DNA from: Cheilinus undulatus
Lineage: Eukaryota > Chordata > Actinopteri > Labriformes > Labridae
NCBI RefSeq assembly: GCF_018320785.1
Contig: NC_054879.1
Span: forward strand, 42,212,698-42,276,697
Reading direction: 5' to 3'
Length of the DNA: 64,000 nt
Both the position numbers and the translations under genes were made by a program. The stretch's first letter is position 1. Every line of letters begins with the position of its first letter. A model generated the notes under the pieces. The model worked only from the letters and a program-made list of their open reading frames with translations. It was not told the DNA's origin and searched no databases. Shown here one piece after another: positions 63,427 to 64,000 of the stretch.

Positions 63427-63445
63427 CACATGACAAGCCCACCAA
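63427..63445 (-). promoter_or_regulatory. E-box and CCAAT box at the hoxd10a start
   Basis: CACATG at 63427-63432 lies 100 bases above the hoxd10a ATG, with CCAAT at 63441-63445. A 16-base C-run follows at 63481-63496. Confidence 0.45.
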
Positions 63446-63499
63446 TGAGATTTGAAAATGGCCTTGAGACGCAGCCTCCTCCCCCCCCCCCCCCCCTAC

Positions 63500-64000
63500 C
63501 CTGCACGCGCTCTCACTGCAGAGGCAGACGTGGTCAACAGCGACACCTAGGACTCGGACTTGAAATTGTGAGGAGACTCAGGCAGGGAGGACAGAGTGAT
63601 GCAGATCATCAAAAATATCATGCGTAAAATGGAATTTGGTTCACATTCGGAGATGACGACGTTCATTTTTTCCCCACGAAAAACGCACTCATTATCAGTT
63701 CCTTTTTTTTTGGTAAAATACTTGAACATGTGTGTTTCTTTATTGTCGAGACTGACTTAACATAAGGTTTGTGTAAAAGTGTGTGTGGGTGTGCGTAAAA
63801 TGCTGCCTAAATGACGCATAGGCGATAACTGCCCTTTTAATTTGAAAGGATGTTTAACAATTTCTTGTTAATGTGGGTTTTTTTTTTTAAATAAAAATAT
63901 CAAAACCAGGACCAGCAAAGGCACAGAAATGGAGTTAATTTCAGCTAAAGTTTAAAAGAATGAACAGAAAACAGAAAATGCGTAAAAATGAGAAACACCT
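63500..64000. other. hoxd10a upstream sequence to the window edge
   Basis: No coding region. Three GCGTAAAA motifs occur at about 63622, 63794 and 63978. Confidence 0.5.

Noticed and set aside
63328-63429. Upstream in-frame ATG for hoxd10a
   Set aside because: It adds 34 residues not seen in Hox10 and lies in the probable 5' UTR or promoter.

Overview
This window is part of a teleost fish Hox cluster. It is best read as the hoxda cluster of a ray-finned fish, probably a percomorph. All four protein-coding genes lie on the minus strand. From right (5' of the cluster) to left (3') they are hoxd10a, hoxd9a, hoxd4a and hoxd3a. The absence of d5-d8 between d9 and d4, and of a d1 gene left of d3, matches the teleost hoxda layout. 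The hoxd3, hoxd4, hoxd9 and hoxd10 signature residues, the two-exon structures and the short introns also fit. Each open reading frame joins in frame across one intron to give a full-length protein of 394, 236, 267 or 349 residues.

Layout. 1-29.9 kb: the 3' flank of the cluster, with no recognisable protein-coding gene. It holds decayed mobile elements: a Tc1-like relic split by a PIF/Harbinger MITE, a hAT-like MITE, LINE reverse-transcriptase debris, a second Harbinger-like MITE, a Tc1 deletion derivative nested in another element, and a long foldback element. It also has minisatellites, two candidate conserved enhancers and one CpG-rich block ending in a good plus-strand splice donor. 29.9-32.8 kb: a candidate enhancer, an AT minisatellite and the probable hoxd3a 3' UTR. 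32.8-43.7 kb: hoxd3a, with evidence for a spliced 5' UTR and distal promoters reaching toward hoxd4a. 43.7-50 kb: hoxd4a, a clear mir-10b hairpin about 1 kb upstream on the same strand, a 0.33-kb tandem duplication touching the mir-10 stem, and a DR5 retinoic-acid response element. 50-58.3 kb: a gene-free stretch where hoxd8 would lie in other vertebrates, with a piggyBac-type MITE and another fish repeat. 58.3-64 kb: hoxd9a and hoxd10a.

How the parts work together. The Hox proteins are homeodomain transcription factors that give positional identity along the body axis. mir-10b sits in the hoxd4a upstream region and is probably co-transcribed with it. Every Hox start codon has a CAYGTG E-box 62-116 bp upstream, with a CCAAT box nearby. 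Two more copies of the E-box lie between hoxd3a and hoxd4a where no gene starts, which suggests distal hoxd3a promoters. The hexamer GCGTAA/TTACGC is strikingly commoner around the Hox genes than in the repeat-rich left half. All motif counts were made by eye.
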